The position numbers and the translations under genes are program-made. The notes beneath the pieces are model-generated. The model was not told where the DNA came from and ran no database searches. It worked only from the letters and a program-made list of their open reading frames with translations. A stretch of DNA of 30,913 nucleotides from Collinsella sp. OM04-5 (lineage in GTDB: Bacteria; Actinomycetota; Coriobacteriia; Coriobacteriales; Coriobacteriaceae), in contig NZ_QSUU01000005.1 in NCBI RefSeq assembly GCF_003439125.1, positions 1 to 30,913 of the forward strand. Reading direction: 5' to 3'. The number at the start of each line of letters is the position of its first letter. The first letter of the stretch is position 1. This document shows positions 14,278 to 23,855 of this stretch, piece after piece.

Positions 14278-15789
14278 ATGGCTACGTTCTTTCCCGGTGA
14301 GTCCCACACGTTTTCGGAGTATCTGCTGGTCCCTGGTTACTCGTCCTCGCAGTGCATCCCCAACAACGTCTCTCTTAAGACGCCGCTGACCCGCTTTAAG
14401 CGCGGTGAGAAGCCGGCAATCACCCTGAACATCCCCATGGTTTCCGCTATCATGCAGTCCGTCTCGGGCGTCGACATGGGTGTCGCGCTCGCTACCGAGG
14501 GTGGCCTGTCCTTCATTTACGGTTCCCAGAGCGCCGAGTCCGAGGCCGCTATGGTCAAGGCCGTCAAGGATCACAAGGCCGGCTTCGTTCAGTCCGATTC
14601 CACGCTGACCCCCGACATGACCATGGAGCAGGTCATTGAGCTCAAGGAGAAGACCGGCCACTCCACCATGCCGGTTACCGACGACGGCACTCCCAAGGGC
14701 AAGCTCCTGGGCATCGTCACCAGCCGTGACTATCGCCCCAGTCGCGATGACCACCAGACGAAGGTCTCCGAGTTCATGACCCCGCGTGAGCAGCTCATCG
14801 TGGGCGACAAGAACATCAGCCTCAAGGTTGCCAACGACGTCATCTGGGACAACAAGCTCAACGCTCTGCCTATCGTCGACGACAACGATCACCTTATGGG
14901 CATCGTCTTCCGCAAGGACTACGACAGCCACAAGACCAATCCTAACGAGCTGCTCGATAACGACAAGCGCTACATGGTCGGTGCCGGTATCAACACCCGC
15001 GACTATGCCGAGCGCGTGCCTCTGCTCATCGAGGCCGGTGCCGACGTTCTGTGCATCGACTCCTCCGAGGGCTTCAGCGAGTGGCAGAAGCGCACCATCG
15101 AGTGGATTCGCGCCAACTATGGTGAGGACGTCAAGGTCGGTGCCGGTAACGTCGTCGACGCCGAGGGCTTCCGCTTCCTGGCCGACTGCGGTGCCGACTT
15201 CATCAAGGTCGGTATCGGCGGCGGTTCCATCTGCATTACCCGCGAGACCAAGGGTATCGGTCGTGGCCAGGCCACCGCGTTGATCGACGTCTGCCGCGCC
15301 CGTGACGAGTACTACGAGGAGACCGGTGTCTACGTGCCCGTGTGCTCCGACGGCGGCATCGTCTACGACTACCACATGACGCTCGCCCTTGCCATGGGTG
15401 CCGACTTTATGATGCTGGGCCGCTACTTCGCCCGCTTCGACGAGAGCCCGACCGAGCGCGTCAACGTCAACGGTCAGTACATGAAGGAGTACTGGGGCGA
15501 GGGTTCTGCGCGTGCCCGCAACTGGCAGCGCTACGACCTGGGCGGCGCCGCGAAGCTCAGCTTCGTCGAGGGCGTCGACTCCTACGTTCCCTACGCCGGC
15601 TCCCTCAAGGACGGCGTGGGCGGCACGCTCTACAAGGTCAAGTCCACGATGTGCAACTGCGGTGCCCTCTCGATCCCCGAGCTCCAGGAAAAGGCACGCC
15701 TGACCCTGGTCTCCTCGACCTCGATCGTCGAAGGTGGAGCTCACGACGTCGTAGTCAAGGACTCCCAACAGAGCGTAACGTATCGATAA
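14278..15789 (+). CDS. guaB: IMP dehydrogenase, Tritrichomonas-type
   Basis: A protein of 503 residues that oxidises IMP to XMP with NAD+, the committed step of GMP synthesis, in the cytosol. The barrel's active loop is [11 protein letters not shown] with catalytic Cys319, the flap has Arg418-Tyr419 in [10 protein letters not shown], and Asp261 lies in [11 protein letters not shown]. Two CBS domains occupy roughly residues 105-220. From memory, the length, these residue numbers and long blocks such as [20 protein letters not shown] match the well-studied Tritrichomonas foetus enzyme rather than the usual bacterial form (GIGPGSICTTR). AAGGAG precedes the ATG by 5-6 nt. It is a single-gene transcript: its own promoter lies upstream and a 15-bp terminator hairpin follows. 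It probably serves as the organism's guaB. Confidence 0.9.
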   Translation: MATFFPGESHTFSEYLLVPGYSSSQCIPNNVSLKTPLTRFKRGEKPAITLNIPMVSAIMQSVSGVDMGVALATEGGLSFIYGSQSAESEAAMVKAVKDHKAGFVQSDSTLTPDMTMEQVIELKEKTGHSTMPVTDDGTPKGKLLGIVTSRDYRPSRDDHQTKVSEFMTPREQLIVGDKNISLKVANDVIWDNKLNALPIVDDNDHLMGIVFRKDYDSHKTNPNELLDNDKRYMVGAGINTRDYAERVPLLIEAGADVLCIDSSEGFSEWQKRTIEWIRANYGEDVKVGAGNVVDAEGFRFLADCGADFIKVGIGGGSICITRETKGIGRGQATALIDVCRARDEYYEETGVYVPVCSDGGIVYDYHMTLALAMGADFMMLGRYFARFDESPTERVNVNGQYMKEYWGEGSARARNWQRYDLGGAAKLSFVEGVDSYVPYAGSLKDGVGGTLYKVKSTMCNCGALSIPELQEKARLTLVSSTSIVEGGAHDVVVKDSQQSVTYR

Positions 15790-15837
15790 GATAAGACCTG
15801 CACATAAAGGTTGAGCCTCAACCACGTTATTTAGATA

Positions 15838-15875
15838 AAGCGAGATGCCTGCAAGTCGCAGGCATCTCGCTTGTC
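15838..15875 (+). terminator. 15-bp perfect terminator hairpin after guaB
   Basis: The arms 15838-15852 and 15858-15872 pair perfectly with a 5-nt loop. The following T-tract is short (TTGTCGTATTT). A smaller hairpin (GGTTGA/TCAACC) lies upstream near 15809. Confidence 0.7.
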
Positions 15876-15880
15876 GTATT

Positions 15881-15889
15881 TGCTATCAT
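15881..15889 (+). promoter_or_regulatory. Extended -10 promoter for leuS
   Basis: TGCTATCAT (15881-15889) is an extended -10 element (TGn plus TATCAT). A -35 is not obvious because that position falls in the guaB terminator stem. Transcription from here would begin just before the structured leader. Confidence 0.45.
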
Positions 15890-15902
15890 CGTGCGAGTTA
15901 AC

Positions 15903-16033
15903 CTTAGGGTCGGGCGGCTTGACTTTGTTCGCTACAAGTTCCGCACGCAAAGAAGAGCACTTAATGTGCTCTTCGTCTTGCGCAGGACTGTCCGCAGTAG
16001 CGAATCAAGCTAAGCCGATCGACCCCAGCTAAG
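15903..16033 (+). promoter_or_regulatory. Long rod-like structured leader of leuS
   Basis: About 130 nt fold into one long hairpin by hand pairing. From the base up: CTTAG (15903) with CTAAG (16029), GGTCG (15908) with CGACC (16020), CGGCTT (15915) with AAGCCG (16012), TTCGCTAC (15928-15935) with GTAGCGAA (15997-16004), CGCAA (15946) with TTGCG (15978), and GAAGAGCAC (15952-15960) with GTGCTCTTC (15966-15974) closing a TTAAT loop. The internal loops are mostly small and symmetric. The stem ends 3 nt before AAAGGAG, the leuS ribosome site. I see no T-box consensus (GGGTGGNACCGCG) and no Leu-rich leader peptide. Confidence 0.55.
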
Positions 16034-16048
16034 ATTAAAGGAGCTGAT

Positions 16049-18625
16049 ATGTGCGATTGCACAGATCATAAGGACGAGATCCCTGCCTATGACGCACAGG
16101 CCATTGAGTCCAAGTGGATGAAGGCCTGGGAGGACTCCAACCTCTTTGCCGTCGACACCGACGCCAGCAAGCCCAAGAAGTACGTGCTCGAGATGTTCCC
16201 GTATCCGTCGGGCGACCTGCACATGGGCCACGCGCGCAACTACACCATCGGCGATGCCATGGCCCGTCAGGCCCGCATGCGCGGCTTTGACGTGCTGCAC
16301 CCCATCGGCTTTGACGCCTTTGGCCTGCCCGCCGAGAACGCTGCCATCAAGCACAATACGCAGGCTGCCGCCTGGACGTATAAGAACATGGACCAGGCGC
16401 TCGCCACGATGAGGCGCATGGGCTTCTCCTACGATCTGGATCGTACCGTTAAGACCTGTAGCCCCGACTACTATCGCTGGGGTCAGTGGATCTTTGAAAA
16501 GATGTGGGAAAAGGGTCTGGTCTACCGCAAGAAGAACCCGGTCAACTGGTGCCCCACCTGCAAGACCGTTTTGGCCAACGAGCAGGTAACCGAGGGCAAG
16601 TGCTGGCGTTGCGGCACCGAGCCCGAGAAGCGTGACCTCGAGCAGTGGTACTACAAGATCACCGACTACTCCCAGGAGCTGCTCGATGACCTGGAGAAGC
16701 TCCCCGGCTGGCCCGAGCGCGTCAAGCAGATGCAGGCCAACTGGATCGGCCGCTCCGAGGGCGCCGAGGTTGACTTTACCCTGTGCGACGCCGATGGCGA
16801 GCCCATCGAGGGCGACGAGGGTAAGATCACCGTCTTCACCACGCGCGCCGACACGCTCTTTGGCGTTTCCTTCTTTGTCCTGTCTCCCGAGTACGCGCGC
16901 CTGCACGAGCTCGTCGAGGGCACTCAGTACGAGGAGGCCGTCACCAAGATCGTCGAGGACTCCAAGCATATCTCTGCCGTCGAGCGCGCCCAGGGTACCC
17001 TCGAGAAGCACGGCGCCTTTACGGGCCGCTACGTGGTAAACCCCGTCAACGGCGAGAAGATCCCCGTGTGGGTTGCCGACTATGTCGTTGCCGACTACGG
17101 CACCGGTGCCGTCATGGCCGTTCCCTGCGGCGACCAGCGCGACTTTGAGTTCGCCCGCAAGTACGACCTGCCGATCGTGCCGATCATCCTGGACGATGAG
17201 GATCGCGCTGCCGTCGAGGCTAGCGGCGAGACCATCGACACCTTCCATGCCGAGACCGTCGACTGGGATTGCGCCCACGCTGCCGAGGGCACGCTGGTCC
17301 AGTCGGGCAAGTACACCGGCATGCGCGGCGGCAAGCACTCTGAGGGCGAGGCTGCCATCGTGGCCGACCTCGAGGCCATGGGCTGCGGCCGTCGCAAGGT
17401 CGAGTTCCGTCTGCGCGACTGGCTCATCAGCCGTCAGCGTTATTGGGGCAACCCCATCCCGGCCATCCACTGCGAGCACTGCGGCATCGTGCCCGTGCCC
17501 GAGGACCAGCTGCCGGTGACGCTGCCCGAGAACCTGGACCTGGGTGCCGGCGAGACCCTCGCCGAGTGCAAGGAGTTCTACGAGACCACCTGCCCGGTCT
17601 GCGATCGCCCGGCCAAGCGTGAGACCGATACCATGGACACCTTTACCTGCTCCAGTTGGTATTACCTGCGCTATACCGACCCGCACAACACCGAGCTGCC
17701 CTTCTCCCGTGAGGCTGCCGACCGTTGGATGCCCGTCGATAACTACATCGGCGGCATCGAGCACGCCATTTTGCACCTGCTCTACAGCCGCTTCTTTACC
17801 AAGGCGCTGCGCGATCTGGGCCTGCTGAGCGTTGACGAGCCCTTCACCAACCTGCTGTGCCAGGGCATGGTCAAGGACGAGAACGGCGACACCATGTCCA
17901 AGTCCAAGGGCAACGTCGTGCCCCCGAGCTCGGTCATTGAACCCTACGGTGCCGACACCATGCGTCTGGCGATCCTGTTTATCGCCCCGCCCGAGAAGGA
18001 CTTCGACTGGGATCCCAAGGCCGTCGAGGGCGCCAACCGCTTCATTAAGCGCGCCTGGCGTATCGTGTGGCAGCTCGTCCAGTCCGGTGACGCCAACGTG
18101 GCCTTTGACAAGTCCGCGCTCGACGAGGCCGCGATGAAGCTCTATCGCGAGCGTCACCGCACCATTGCCAAGTGCACCGAGGACTTTGACCGCGGCCAGT
18201 TCAACACCGCGATCTCGGCCGTCATGGAACTCGTCAATGCCGCGAGCGCCTACCTCAACGCTACTGAGGGCGCTTCCCGTGACAAGGCCCTGTGTTACGG
18301 CGTGGCCAAGGATATCGTGAGCGTCCTTGCCCCCATCTGCCCGTTCTGGGCCGATGAGCTGTGGCATGAGGCGCTCGGCTGCGAGGGCAACGCCTATACC
18401 GCCGCCTGGCCCGAGTTTGACCTGGCCGAGTCCATCGAGGACACGGTGCAGATTGTCGTACAGGTGCTCGGCAAGGTCCGTGGCCGCATCGACGTCGCCC
18501 GTGACGCCTCCAACGAGGAGATGCAGGCTGCCGCCGAGGCCGCCGTTGCCAAGTGGCTTGAGGGCAAGACGGTCGTCAAGGCCATCTGCGTGCCCGGCAA
18601 GCTGGTCAACCTGGTGGTCAAGTAA
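16049..18625 (+). CDS. leuS: Leucyl-tRNA synthetase
   Basis: A protein of 858 residues that charges tRNA-Leu with leucine. Class I motifs are complete: HMGH (58-61, in [19 protein letters not shown]) and MSKSK (616-620). The editing CP1 domain is present ([22 protein letters not shown]). Two zinc-type clusters are visible: CPTC with CWRC near residues 170-191, and CEHC with CPVC in the region of ~475-515. The C-terminus ends in the usual small domain ([13 protein letters not shown], then [14 protein letters not shown]). The start has AAAGGAG 5 nt upstream. It is transcribed alone behind its structured leader and ends at the terminator at 18652. Confidence 0.97.
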   Translation: MCDCTDHKDEIPAYDAQAIESKWMKAWEDSNLFAVDTDASKPKKYVLEMFPYPSGDLHMGHARNYTIGDAMARQARMRGFDVLHPIGFDAFGLPAENAAIKHNTQAAAWTYKNMDQALATMRRMGFSYDLDRTVKTCSPDYYRWGQWIFEKMWEKGLVYRKKNPVNWCPTCKTVLANEQVTEGKCWRCGTEPEKRDLEQWYYKITDYSQELLDDLEKLPGWPERVKQMQANWIGRSEGAEVDFTLCDADGEPIEGDEGKITVFTTRADTLFGVSFFVLSPEYARLHELVEGTQYEEAVTKIVEDSKHISAVERAQGTLEKHGAFTGRYVVNPVNGEKIPVWVADYVVADYGTGAVMAVPCGDQRDFEFARKYDLPIVPIILDDEDRAAVEASGETIDTFHAETVDWDCAHAAEGTLVQSGKYTGMRGGKHSEGEAAIVADLEAMGCGRRKVEFRLRDWLISRQRYWGNPIPAIHCEHCGIVPVPEDQLPVTLPENLDLGAGETLAECKEFYETTCPVCDRPAKRETDTMDTFTCSSWYYLRYTDPHNTELPFSREAADRWMPVDNYIGGIEHAILHLLYSRFFTKALRDLGLLSVDEPFTNLLCQGMVKDENGDTMSKSKGNVVPPSSVIEPYGADTMRLAILFIAPPEKDFDWDPKAVEGANRFIKRAWRIVWQLVQSGDANVAFDKSALDEAAMKLYRERHRTIAKCTEDFDRGQFNTAISAVMELVNAASAYLNATEGASRDKALCYGVAKDIVSVLAPICPFWADELWHEALGCEGNAYTAAWPEFDLAESIEDTVQIVVQVLGKVRGRIDVARDASNEEMQAAAEAAVAKWLEGKTVVKAICVPGKLVNLVVK

Positions 18626-18651
18626 GCGCTGCGCGCTTAGCTGACACATTA

Positions 18652-18690
18652 AAGACGAGGGACGATCCGGCTGGGTCGCCCCTCGTCTTG
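18652..18690 (+). terminator. Terminator after leuS
   Basis: AAGACGAGGG (18652-18661) pairs with CCCTCGTCTT (18680-18689), with an inner CGA/TCG extension. The distal T-tract is poor beyond the stem's own TT. Confidence 0.6.
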
Positions 18691-18776
18691 CGTGTACCCG
18701 ACCAAGTGCTTGCGGTCAATTGTCCTATTCTTGTGGAGAAGCTGTGCGCACGCTGGCCTGCAGATTCGTACTGTGC

Positions 18777-18805
18777 TTGCACGTTTTCGCAGCTATTGGT
18801 ATAGT
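18777..18805 (+). promoter_or_regulatory. Promoter of the rimP-nusA-infB operon
   Basis: TTGCAC (18777-18782), a 17-bp spacer and TATAGT (18800-18805), with TGG directly upstream of the -10 as an extended -10 element. This is the best promoter match in the window. Confidence 0.7.
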
Positions 18806-18830
18806 TTACTTGCAAATGAAGTTGTAATTG

Positions 18831-18863
18831 AAAGAAGTGGGGTTTCGGCCCCGCTTCTTTTTT
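18831..18863 (+). terminator. Leader terminator (attenuator) upstream of rimP
   Basis: AAAGAAGTGGGG (18831-18842) pairs with CCCCGCTTCTTT (18849-18860) over 12 bp with one G-U, then TTT continues the T-run. It begins about 20 nt after the expected transcription start and ends before the rimP ribosome site (GGAGG, 18872-18876). It is therefore a leader hairpin, not an end-of-operon terminator, and could control read-through into the operon that contains nusA. Confidence 0.65.
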
Positions 18864-18883
18864 GTATGGATGGAGGTGCCGCA

Positions 18884-19378
18884 ATGGTCAAGACCAAGAC
18901 CGAGCAGGCGATCATCGACGCGCTCGAGGCCGTCGCTCCCCAGCACGATGTCGACATCGTCGACGTTGAGCTCGTGGGCGCCACCAAGGCCCCCTGCGTG
19001 CGCGTACGTATCGAGGGTGCCGAGGGTCAGAGCCTGTCGCTCAACGACGTCACGGCCAATACCAAGTGGGTCGGCGACGTGATTGAGGAGCTCGACCCCA
19101 TCTCTTCGAGCTATACGCTCGAGGTGTCGAGCCCGGGCATGGCACGCCCCCTGCGCCGTCCGCGCGACTTTGCCCGCTTTGTGGGCGAGGACTGTGAGCT
19201 CACCTCCACCGCCACCGAGGGCCGTCGCAAGTACACCGGCAAGATTGTCGCCGCGACCGAGACCGACGTTACCCTCGAGCTCGAGGACGGCGATTCCGTC
19301 ACCCTCGATTTCTCTGATGTTAAAAAGTGCAAGTTGAAGCCCACCTACGACTTCAAGCCCGCGAAGGAAGGAAAGTAA
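18884..19378 (+). CDS. rimP: Ribosome maturation factor RimP
   Basis: A protein of 164 residues that binds the 30S precursor and helps its late assembly. It shows the family core: an N-terminal domain with VDIVDVELVG and VRVRIEG, the hallmark TLEVSSPGMARPLRRPRDF near residues 81-99, and the small SH3-like C-terminal domain (GKIVAATETDVTLEL, then FSDVKKCKLKP). The ATG at 18884 has GGAGG 7 nt upstream; longer versions of the frame would start inside the leader hairpin region. It is the first gene of the operon, with nusA following after a single base. Confidence 0.93.
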   Translation: MVKTKTEQAIIDALEAVAPQHDVDIVDVELVGATKAPCVRVRIEGAEGQSLSLNDVTANTKWVGDVIEELDPISSSYTLEVSSPGMARPLRRPRDFARFVGEDCELTSTATEGRRKYTGKIVAATETDVTLELEDGDSVTLDFSDVKKCKLKPTYDFKPAKEGK

Positions 19379-19379
19379 G

Positions 19380-20627
19380 ATGGCAGCATCCGACATGATG
19401 TCCGCCCTGATGGAGCTTTGCCAGGAGAAGCACATCGACCAGCTCTACCTGATCGACCGCCTGGAGCAGTCGCTCGCCAAGAGCTATGCCGAGATCCTGC
19501 ATCTTGAGTGGGGCGCTAAGGTGACCATCGACCGCACCACCGGCAAGATCTACGTCTACCGCCTGGAGCCGATCGACGATTCCATGGACGAGGAGGGCAA
19601 CTTCACCGAGTTCGAGGAGATCGACGTCACCCCCAAGAACACGAGCCGCATCGCTGCCCAGCACGCCAAGGCCGAGATCAACGCCATCGTGCGTAACTCC
19701 GCCCGCGAGCAGATCTACGAGGAGTTCTCCGGCCGCATCGGTGACCTCATCAGCGGTACCGTGCTGCAGTCCACGCCCGACTTCACGATCGTCAAGATTC
19801 GCGAAGGCGTCGAGGCCGAGCTGCCGCACTTCGATCAGCGTCGTTACGAGAACGAGCGCAACGAGCGTCCGATGGGCGAGCGCTACCTGCACAATCAGCA
19901 CATCAAGGCCGTGATCATCGACGTTCGCGACCCCAACTCCAACCTGCAGCCGGTTCGTGGCGAGCACAGCCGTCCGCCGATTGTCATCTCCCGTACCCAC
20001 CCCGAGCTCATGCGTCGTCTGTTTGAGCAGGAGGTGCCCGAGATCTATGAGGGCACCGTCCAGATCAAGTCAATCGCCCGCGAGCCCGGCCAGCGTTCCA
20101 AGGTTGCCGTCCACTCGCTCGACGACCGTCTGGATCCCGTGGGTGCCTGCGTCGGCCCCAAGGGCAGCCGTGTTCGCGCTGTCGTGGGCGAGCTCCGTGG
20201 CGAGCGCGTCGACGTCATCCTGTGGGATGCCGATCCTGCCGTCTACGTCGCCAACGCCCTGTCGCCCGCTAAGGTCACCCGCGTCCTCATCGACGAGGAG
20301 AAGGCCTACGCCGGCGTCATCGTCCCCGACGACCAGCTGTCCCTCGCCATCGGCAAGGAAGGCCAGAACGCCCGCCTCGCTGCGCGCCTGACCGGCTGGC
20401 ACATCGACATCAAGTCCGAGACGCTTGCCGCCGACATCCTCAAGAACGTTCCCGTTCACGAGGAGCCCGCCGCCGACCTGATCGGTGACGAGGAGGACGA
20501 GGATGTCCGCCGCTGCGAGTATGTGTCCGAGGACGGCATCCAGTGCCGCAACCAGGCTCGTCCCGGCTCCCGTTTCTGCGGTGTCCACGACACCGACGCC
20601 TTCGATGATGCGGAGGACCTGATCTAG
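19380..20627 (+). CDS. nusA: Transcription termination/antitermination factor NusA with a zinc-type tail
   Basis: A protein of 415 residues that binds RNA polymerase and nascent RNA to modulate pausing, termination and antitermination. Domain order: N-terminal polymerase-binding domain (1 to ~125), an S1 domain (from [20 protein letters not shown]), then two KH domains ([19 protein letters not shown] and [19 protein letters not shown]). After an acidic linker, the last ~37 residues hold Cys379, Cys389, Cys400 and His403 ([20 protein letters not shown]), a probable zinc knuckle not found in standard NusA. Acidic AR repeats as in E. coli are absent. It starts 1 nt after rimP. No ylxR-type gene follows, unlike in many Gram-positives. 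Confidence 0.95.
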   Translation: MAASDMMSALMELCQEKHIDQLYLIDRLEQSLAKSYAEILHLEWGAKVTIDRTTGKIYVYRLEPIDDSMDEEGNFTEFEEIDVTPKNTSRIAAQHAKAEINAIVRNSAREQIYEEFSGRIGDLISGTVLQSTPDFTIVKIREGVEAELPHFDQRRYENERNERPMGERYLHNQHIKAVIIDVRDPNSNLQPVRGEHSRPPIVISRTHPELMRRLFEQEVPEIYEGTVQIKSIAREPGQRSKVAVHSLDDRLDPVGACVGPKGSRVRAVVGELRGERVDVILWDADPAVYVANALSPAKVTRVLIDEEKAYAGVIVPDDQLSLAIGKEGQNARLAARLTGWHIDIKSETLAADILKNVPVHEEPAADLIGDEEDEDVRRCEYVSEDGIQCRNQARPGSRFCGVHDTDAFDDAEDLI

Positions 20628-20635
20628 CGCGCGGT

Positions 20636-20697
20636 CGCGCCGGGCGGGCCCCGGCGCGTCTCCCACGCTCGTTCAGTCTCTAGGCACCCAAGGTGCC
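20636..20697 (+). other. Intercistronic hairpins between nusA and infB
   Basis: A 9-bp GC stem, CGCGCCGGG (20636-20644) with CCCGGCGCG (20650-20658), and a 6-bp hairpin, GGCACC (20683-20688) with GGTGCC (20692-20697). Neither has a T-tract, so they look like mRNA processing or stability elements rather than terminators. Confidence 0.45.
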
Positions 20698-20718
20698 AGA
20701 AAGGGTAGGTGAAGTCAT

Positions 20719-23433
20719 ATGGCAAAAGTCCGTGTGTCCACCTTGGCCAAAGAGTTCGGCATGACCTCCAAGGAACTGATGGGTCATCTCGCCGATATGA
20801 AGATTCCCGCTAAGTCCGCTTCCTCCACCTTGGAGGACGCCTATGTCGCCATGGTCCGCAAGCAGCTCGCCTCGGTGATCGAGGCCCGCGCTCAGGAAGT
20901 CGAGGCCGCCAAGCAGGCCGAGGAGCAGGCGGCTGCCGCCGAGGAAGCCGCACGCGCTGCCGAGGCCGAGCGCGAGCGCATCGCCGCCGAGAAGGCCCGC
21001 GAGGAGGAGCGCCGCCAGTTTGCCGCAGCCCAGGCTGCCGAGGAGGCTGCCCGCGCCGAGGCCGAGGCCAAGAAGAAGGCCGAGCAGGAGCGCCTTGCCC
21101 GCGAGAAGGAGGAGGCTGCCCGCGAGGCCCAGCGCCGCGCCGTTCCCGCTTCCGACTCCGGTTCGCGCTTCCGTTCGCTGCTCGACCAGATCGCCGCACA
21201 GGAGACCGTGCTCAAGGAGAAGAAGGACGCCGAGGACAAGGCCAAGGCCGAGCGCGCCGCCGAGCGCGGTAACCGTCGTGGCGGCAACAACGACCGCCGC
21301 GGTGGCCGTCGCAACGATCGTAACGCCTCCGACAGCAACTCCGAGCGCAACGCCTCCGAGAGCCGTCCGCACAGCCATCGCACCAACGCCAGCAACAACG
21401 TCGCTGCTGGCATGGACTTCCCCAACCCTGATAAGCAGGGCAAGGGCAAGAAGCGCAAGGGCGGTCACAACAACGAAGAGGACCACTACAGCCGTATGGC
21501 TCGCGAGGCCGAGGAGTACAGCCGCGAGAAGGTGCTCGAGGAGGCCCGTGCCGCCGTCGAGGAGGCCTCTCGCGAGTCCACCGGTCGCCGCAAGAAGCGC
21601 AAGGAGAAGCGCGAGCGCGAGGCTGCCAAGGCTCAGGAGGAGCGCAAGATAGAGGAGGCGCTGGCCCAGGGCGTGAACCCCGAGGAGCTCGACGCCATCA
21701 AGGTCTCCCAGGGCGTTACCGTCCAGGAACTCGCCGAGGCACTTGACGTTCCGGCCAACGACATCATCAAGCGCCTGTTCCTGTTGGGCACGCCGCTCAC
21801 CATGACACAGTCCATGTCTGACGACCTCGTCGAGCTCGTTGCCGACGACCTGGGCCGCCAGATCAAGATCATCACCCCCGAAGAGGAGAACACCTTCTCG
21901 TTCTACGACGATCCCGCCGACCTTAAGCCGCGTGCCCCGGTCGTCACCGTCATGGGCCACGTCGACCACGGCAAGACTTCGCTGCTCGACGCCATCCGTC
22001 ACACCGGCGTCGCTGCCGGCGAGGCAGGCGGCATTACCCAGGCAATCGGTGCTTCGCAGGTTATGATCAACGACCGCAAGATCACCTTCATCGATACCCC
22101 GGGCCATGCCACCTTTACGGCCATGCGTGCCCGCGGCGCCAAGGTGACCGACATCGTCATTCTGATCGTGGCTGCCGACGACGGCGTCATGCCCCAGACC
22201 ATCGAGTCGATCAACCACGCCAAGGCCGCCGGTGTTCCCATTGTCGTCGCCGTCAACAAGATCGATAAGCCGGGTGCCAACCCCGACCGCGTGCGCCAGG
22301 AGCTCACCGAGTACGGCATCATCCCCGAGGAGTGGGGCGGACAGAACATGTTCGTCAATATCTCGGCCAAGCAGAAGATCGGTATCGACGACCTGCTCGA
22401 GACCGTCCTACTCCAGGCCGACGTGCTCGAGCTCAAGGCCAACCCCGATACGTTCGCTTCGGGCAACGTCCTCGAGGCTAAGCTCGACAAGGGCCGCGGC
22501 TCGGTTGCCACGGTGCTCGTGACCCGCGGTACTCTGCACGTGGGCGATACGCTGGTCGCCGGCCTTACCTACGGCCGCGTCCGCGCCATGCTCGACCCCA
22601 AGGGCAACGCCGTCACCGAGGCCGGTCCCTCCGACGCCGTCGAGATCCTGGGCCTGCAGTCCGTCCCCAACGCCGGCGATGAGTTCCGCGTGTTCGAGGA
22701 CGAGCGCGAGGCTCGCGCCCTGGCCGACGAGCGTTCGCTCAAGGCCCGCATCGAGGAGCAGAGCCGCGTGAAGCATGTGACGCTCGAGAACCTCTTTGAG
22801 ACCATCGCCGACGCCGAGGTCAAGGAACTCAACCTGATCATCAAGGCCGACGTCCAGGGTTCTATCGAGGCCCTTCAGGACTCCCTCGACAAGATGGACC
22901 AGTCCGAGGTGCGCATCAACACGATCCACTCCGCCGTTGGCGCCATCAACGAGACCGACGTCGTTCTGGCCGACGCCTCCAACGCCATCATCATCGGCTT
23001 TGGCGTCCGTCCCGACGGCAAGGCCCGCTCCGCCGCCGAGCGCGAGGGCGTCGAGATCCGTTGCTACGACGTCATCTACAAGTGCCTCGAGGACCTCGAC
23101 GCAGCCCGTATCGGCATGCTCAAGCCCACCGAGGTCGAGGTTTCCACGGGCACCGCGACCGTTCTGGACACCTTCAAGGTGCCCAAGGTCGGTATCGCCG
23201 CCGGTGTCCGCGTCGAAGAGGGCGAGATCGCCGCGACCGATTCCGTGCGCCTGGTGCGCGACGGTATCGTGGTCTTCAACGGTAAAATCGCCTCGATGCG
23301 CCACTACAAGGACGAGGCCAAGAGCCTTAAGAGCGGCTCCGAGGGCGGTATTGGCCTGGAGAACTTCCAGGACATCAAGCCTGGCGACACCATTGAGGGC
23401 TACCGCATCGATCAGGTTGCCCGTACCGAGTAG
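20719..23433 (+). CDS. infB: Translation initiation factor IF-2
   Basis: A protein of 904 residues, a GTPase that brings fMet-tRNA to the 30S subunit and promotes subunit joining. It begins with an IF2N domain ([20 protein letters not shown]), then a ~250-residue charged linker rich in Ala, Glu, Arg and Lys with an Asn/Ser/Arg-rich part, then a second IF2N-like segment ([20 protein letters not shown]). The G domain has G1 GHVDHGKTS at about 413-421, DTPGH and NKIDKPG. The EF-Tu-like and C-terminal fMet-tRNA-binding domains complete it (ending [17 protein letters not shown]). The ATG is preceded by AGGTGA. It follows nusA in the operon after 91 bp, and rbfA follows after 11 bp. Confidence 0.97.
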   Translation: MAKVRVSTLAKEFGMTSKELMGHLADMKIPAKSASSTLEDAYVAMVRKQLASVIEARAQEVEAAKQAEEQAAAAEEAARAAEAERERIAAEKAREEERRQFAAAQAAEEAARAEAEAKKKAEQERLAREKEEAAREAQRRAVPASDSGSRFRSLLDQIAAQETVLKEKKDAEDKAKAERAAERGNRRGGNNDRRGGRRNDRNASDSNSERNASESRPHSHRTNASNNVAAGMDFPNPDKQGKGKKRKGGHNNEEDHYSRMAREAEEYSREKVLEEARAAVEEASRESTGRRKKRKEKREREAAKAQEERKIEEALAQGVNPEELDAIKVSQGVTVQELAEALDVPANDIIKRLFLLGTPLTMTQSMSDDLVELVADDLGRQIKIITPEEENTFSFYDDPADLKPRAPVVTVMGHVDHGKTSLLDAIRHTGVAAGEAGGITQAIGASQVMINDRKITFIDTPGHATFTAMRARGAKVTDIVILIVAADDGVMPQTIESINHAKAAGVPIVVAVNKIDKPGANPDRVRQELTEYGIIPEEWGGQNMFVNISAKQKIGIDDLLETVLLQADVLELKANPDTFASGNVLEAKLDKGRGSVATVLVTRGTLHVGDTLVAGLTYGRVRAMLDPKGNAVTEAGPSDAVEILGLQSVPNAGDEFRVFEDEREARALADERSLKARIEEQSRVKHVTLENLFETIADAEVKELNLIIKADVQGSIEALQDSLDKMDQSEVRINTIHSAVGAINETDVVLADASNAIIIGFGVRPDGKARSAAEREGVEIRCYDVIYKCLEDLDAARIGMLKPTEVEVSTGTATVLDTFKVPKVGIAAGVRVEEGEIAATDSVRLVRDGIVVFNGKIASMRHYKDEAKSLKSGSEGGIGLENFQDIKPGDTIEGYRIDQVARTE

Positions 23434-23444
23434 GGGGTAGCGCT

Positions 23445-23855
23445 ATGAAGCAAACGCAGGCAACCCGCCGTTTGGGCGAGCAGCTTCGCGAGAAGCTCGG
23501 TTATATCCTGCTCTTTGAGGTTTCCGATCCGCGTCTCGACCTGGTCACCCTGACCGCGGTCGAGGTCGCGGTGGACCGTTCGTTCGCGCGCGTGTACGTG
23601 TCGTGCGACGCGAGCCGCTACGACGAGGTCATGGAGGCGCTCGCCAGCGCCAAGGGCCGCATCCGTAGCCTGTTGGCCCGCTCGCTCGATTGGCGCGTCA
23701 CGCCCGAGCTCGATTTTCGCATCGATCGCTCGACCGATGAGGCCGAGCGCATCACGCGTGCGCTGGAAAACGTTCCCGCCACGCTTGCGATCGAAAAGGA
23801 CGAGGACGGCTATCCGATAGCGGATGCCGCCCAGGAGGCAGCTTTAGATGACTAA
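23445..23855 (+). CDS. rbfA: Ribosome-binding factor A
   Basis: A protein of 136 residues that acts in 30S maturation, binding near the 5' end of 16S rRNA. It has the single KH-type fold of the family: RRLGEQLREKLGYILLFEVSDPRLDLVTLTAVEV near the start, a strand FARVYVSC and the RSLLARSLDWRVTPELDFRIDRSTDEAERI stretch typical of RbfA. GGGGGT lies upstream of the ATG. Its last 8 nt overlap the start of the next gene, indicating coupled translation. Confidence 0.93.
   Translation: MKQTQATRRLGEQLREKLGYILLFEVSDPRLDLVTLTAVEVAVDRSFARVYVSCDASRYDEVMEALASAKGRIRSLLARSLDWRVTPELDFRIDRSTDEAERITRALENVPATLAIEKDEDGYPIADAAQEAALDD

Noticed and set aside
14179..15825. Long leftward open frame opposite guaB
   Set aside because: A shadow frame caused by GC-rich codon use; the forward frame has all IMPDH motifs. 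The same applies to the long leftward frames opposite leuS, infB and dnaG.
15965..16032. Short frame inside the leuS leader that could be a leader peptide
   Set aside because: It contains only one Leu codon, has no ribosome site, and lies in the paired arm of the long hairpin.
15903..16048. T-box riboswitch upstream of leuS
   Set aside because: No T-box consensus (GGGTGGNACCGCG) and no terminator/antiterminator pair before the start codon.
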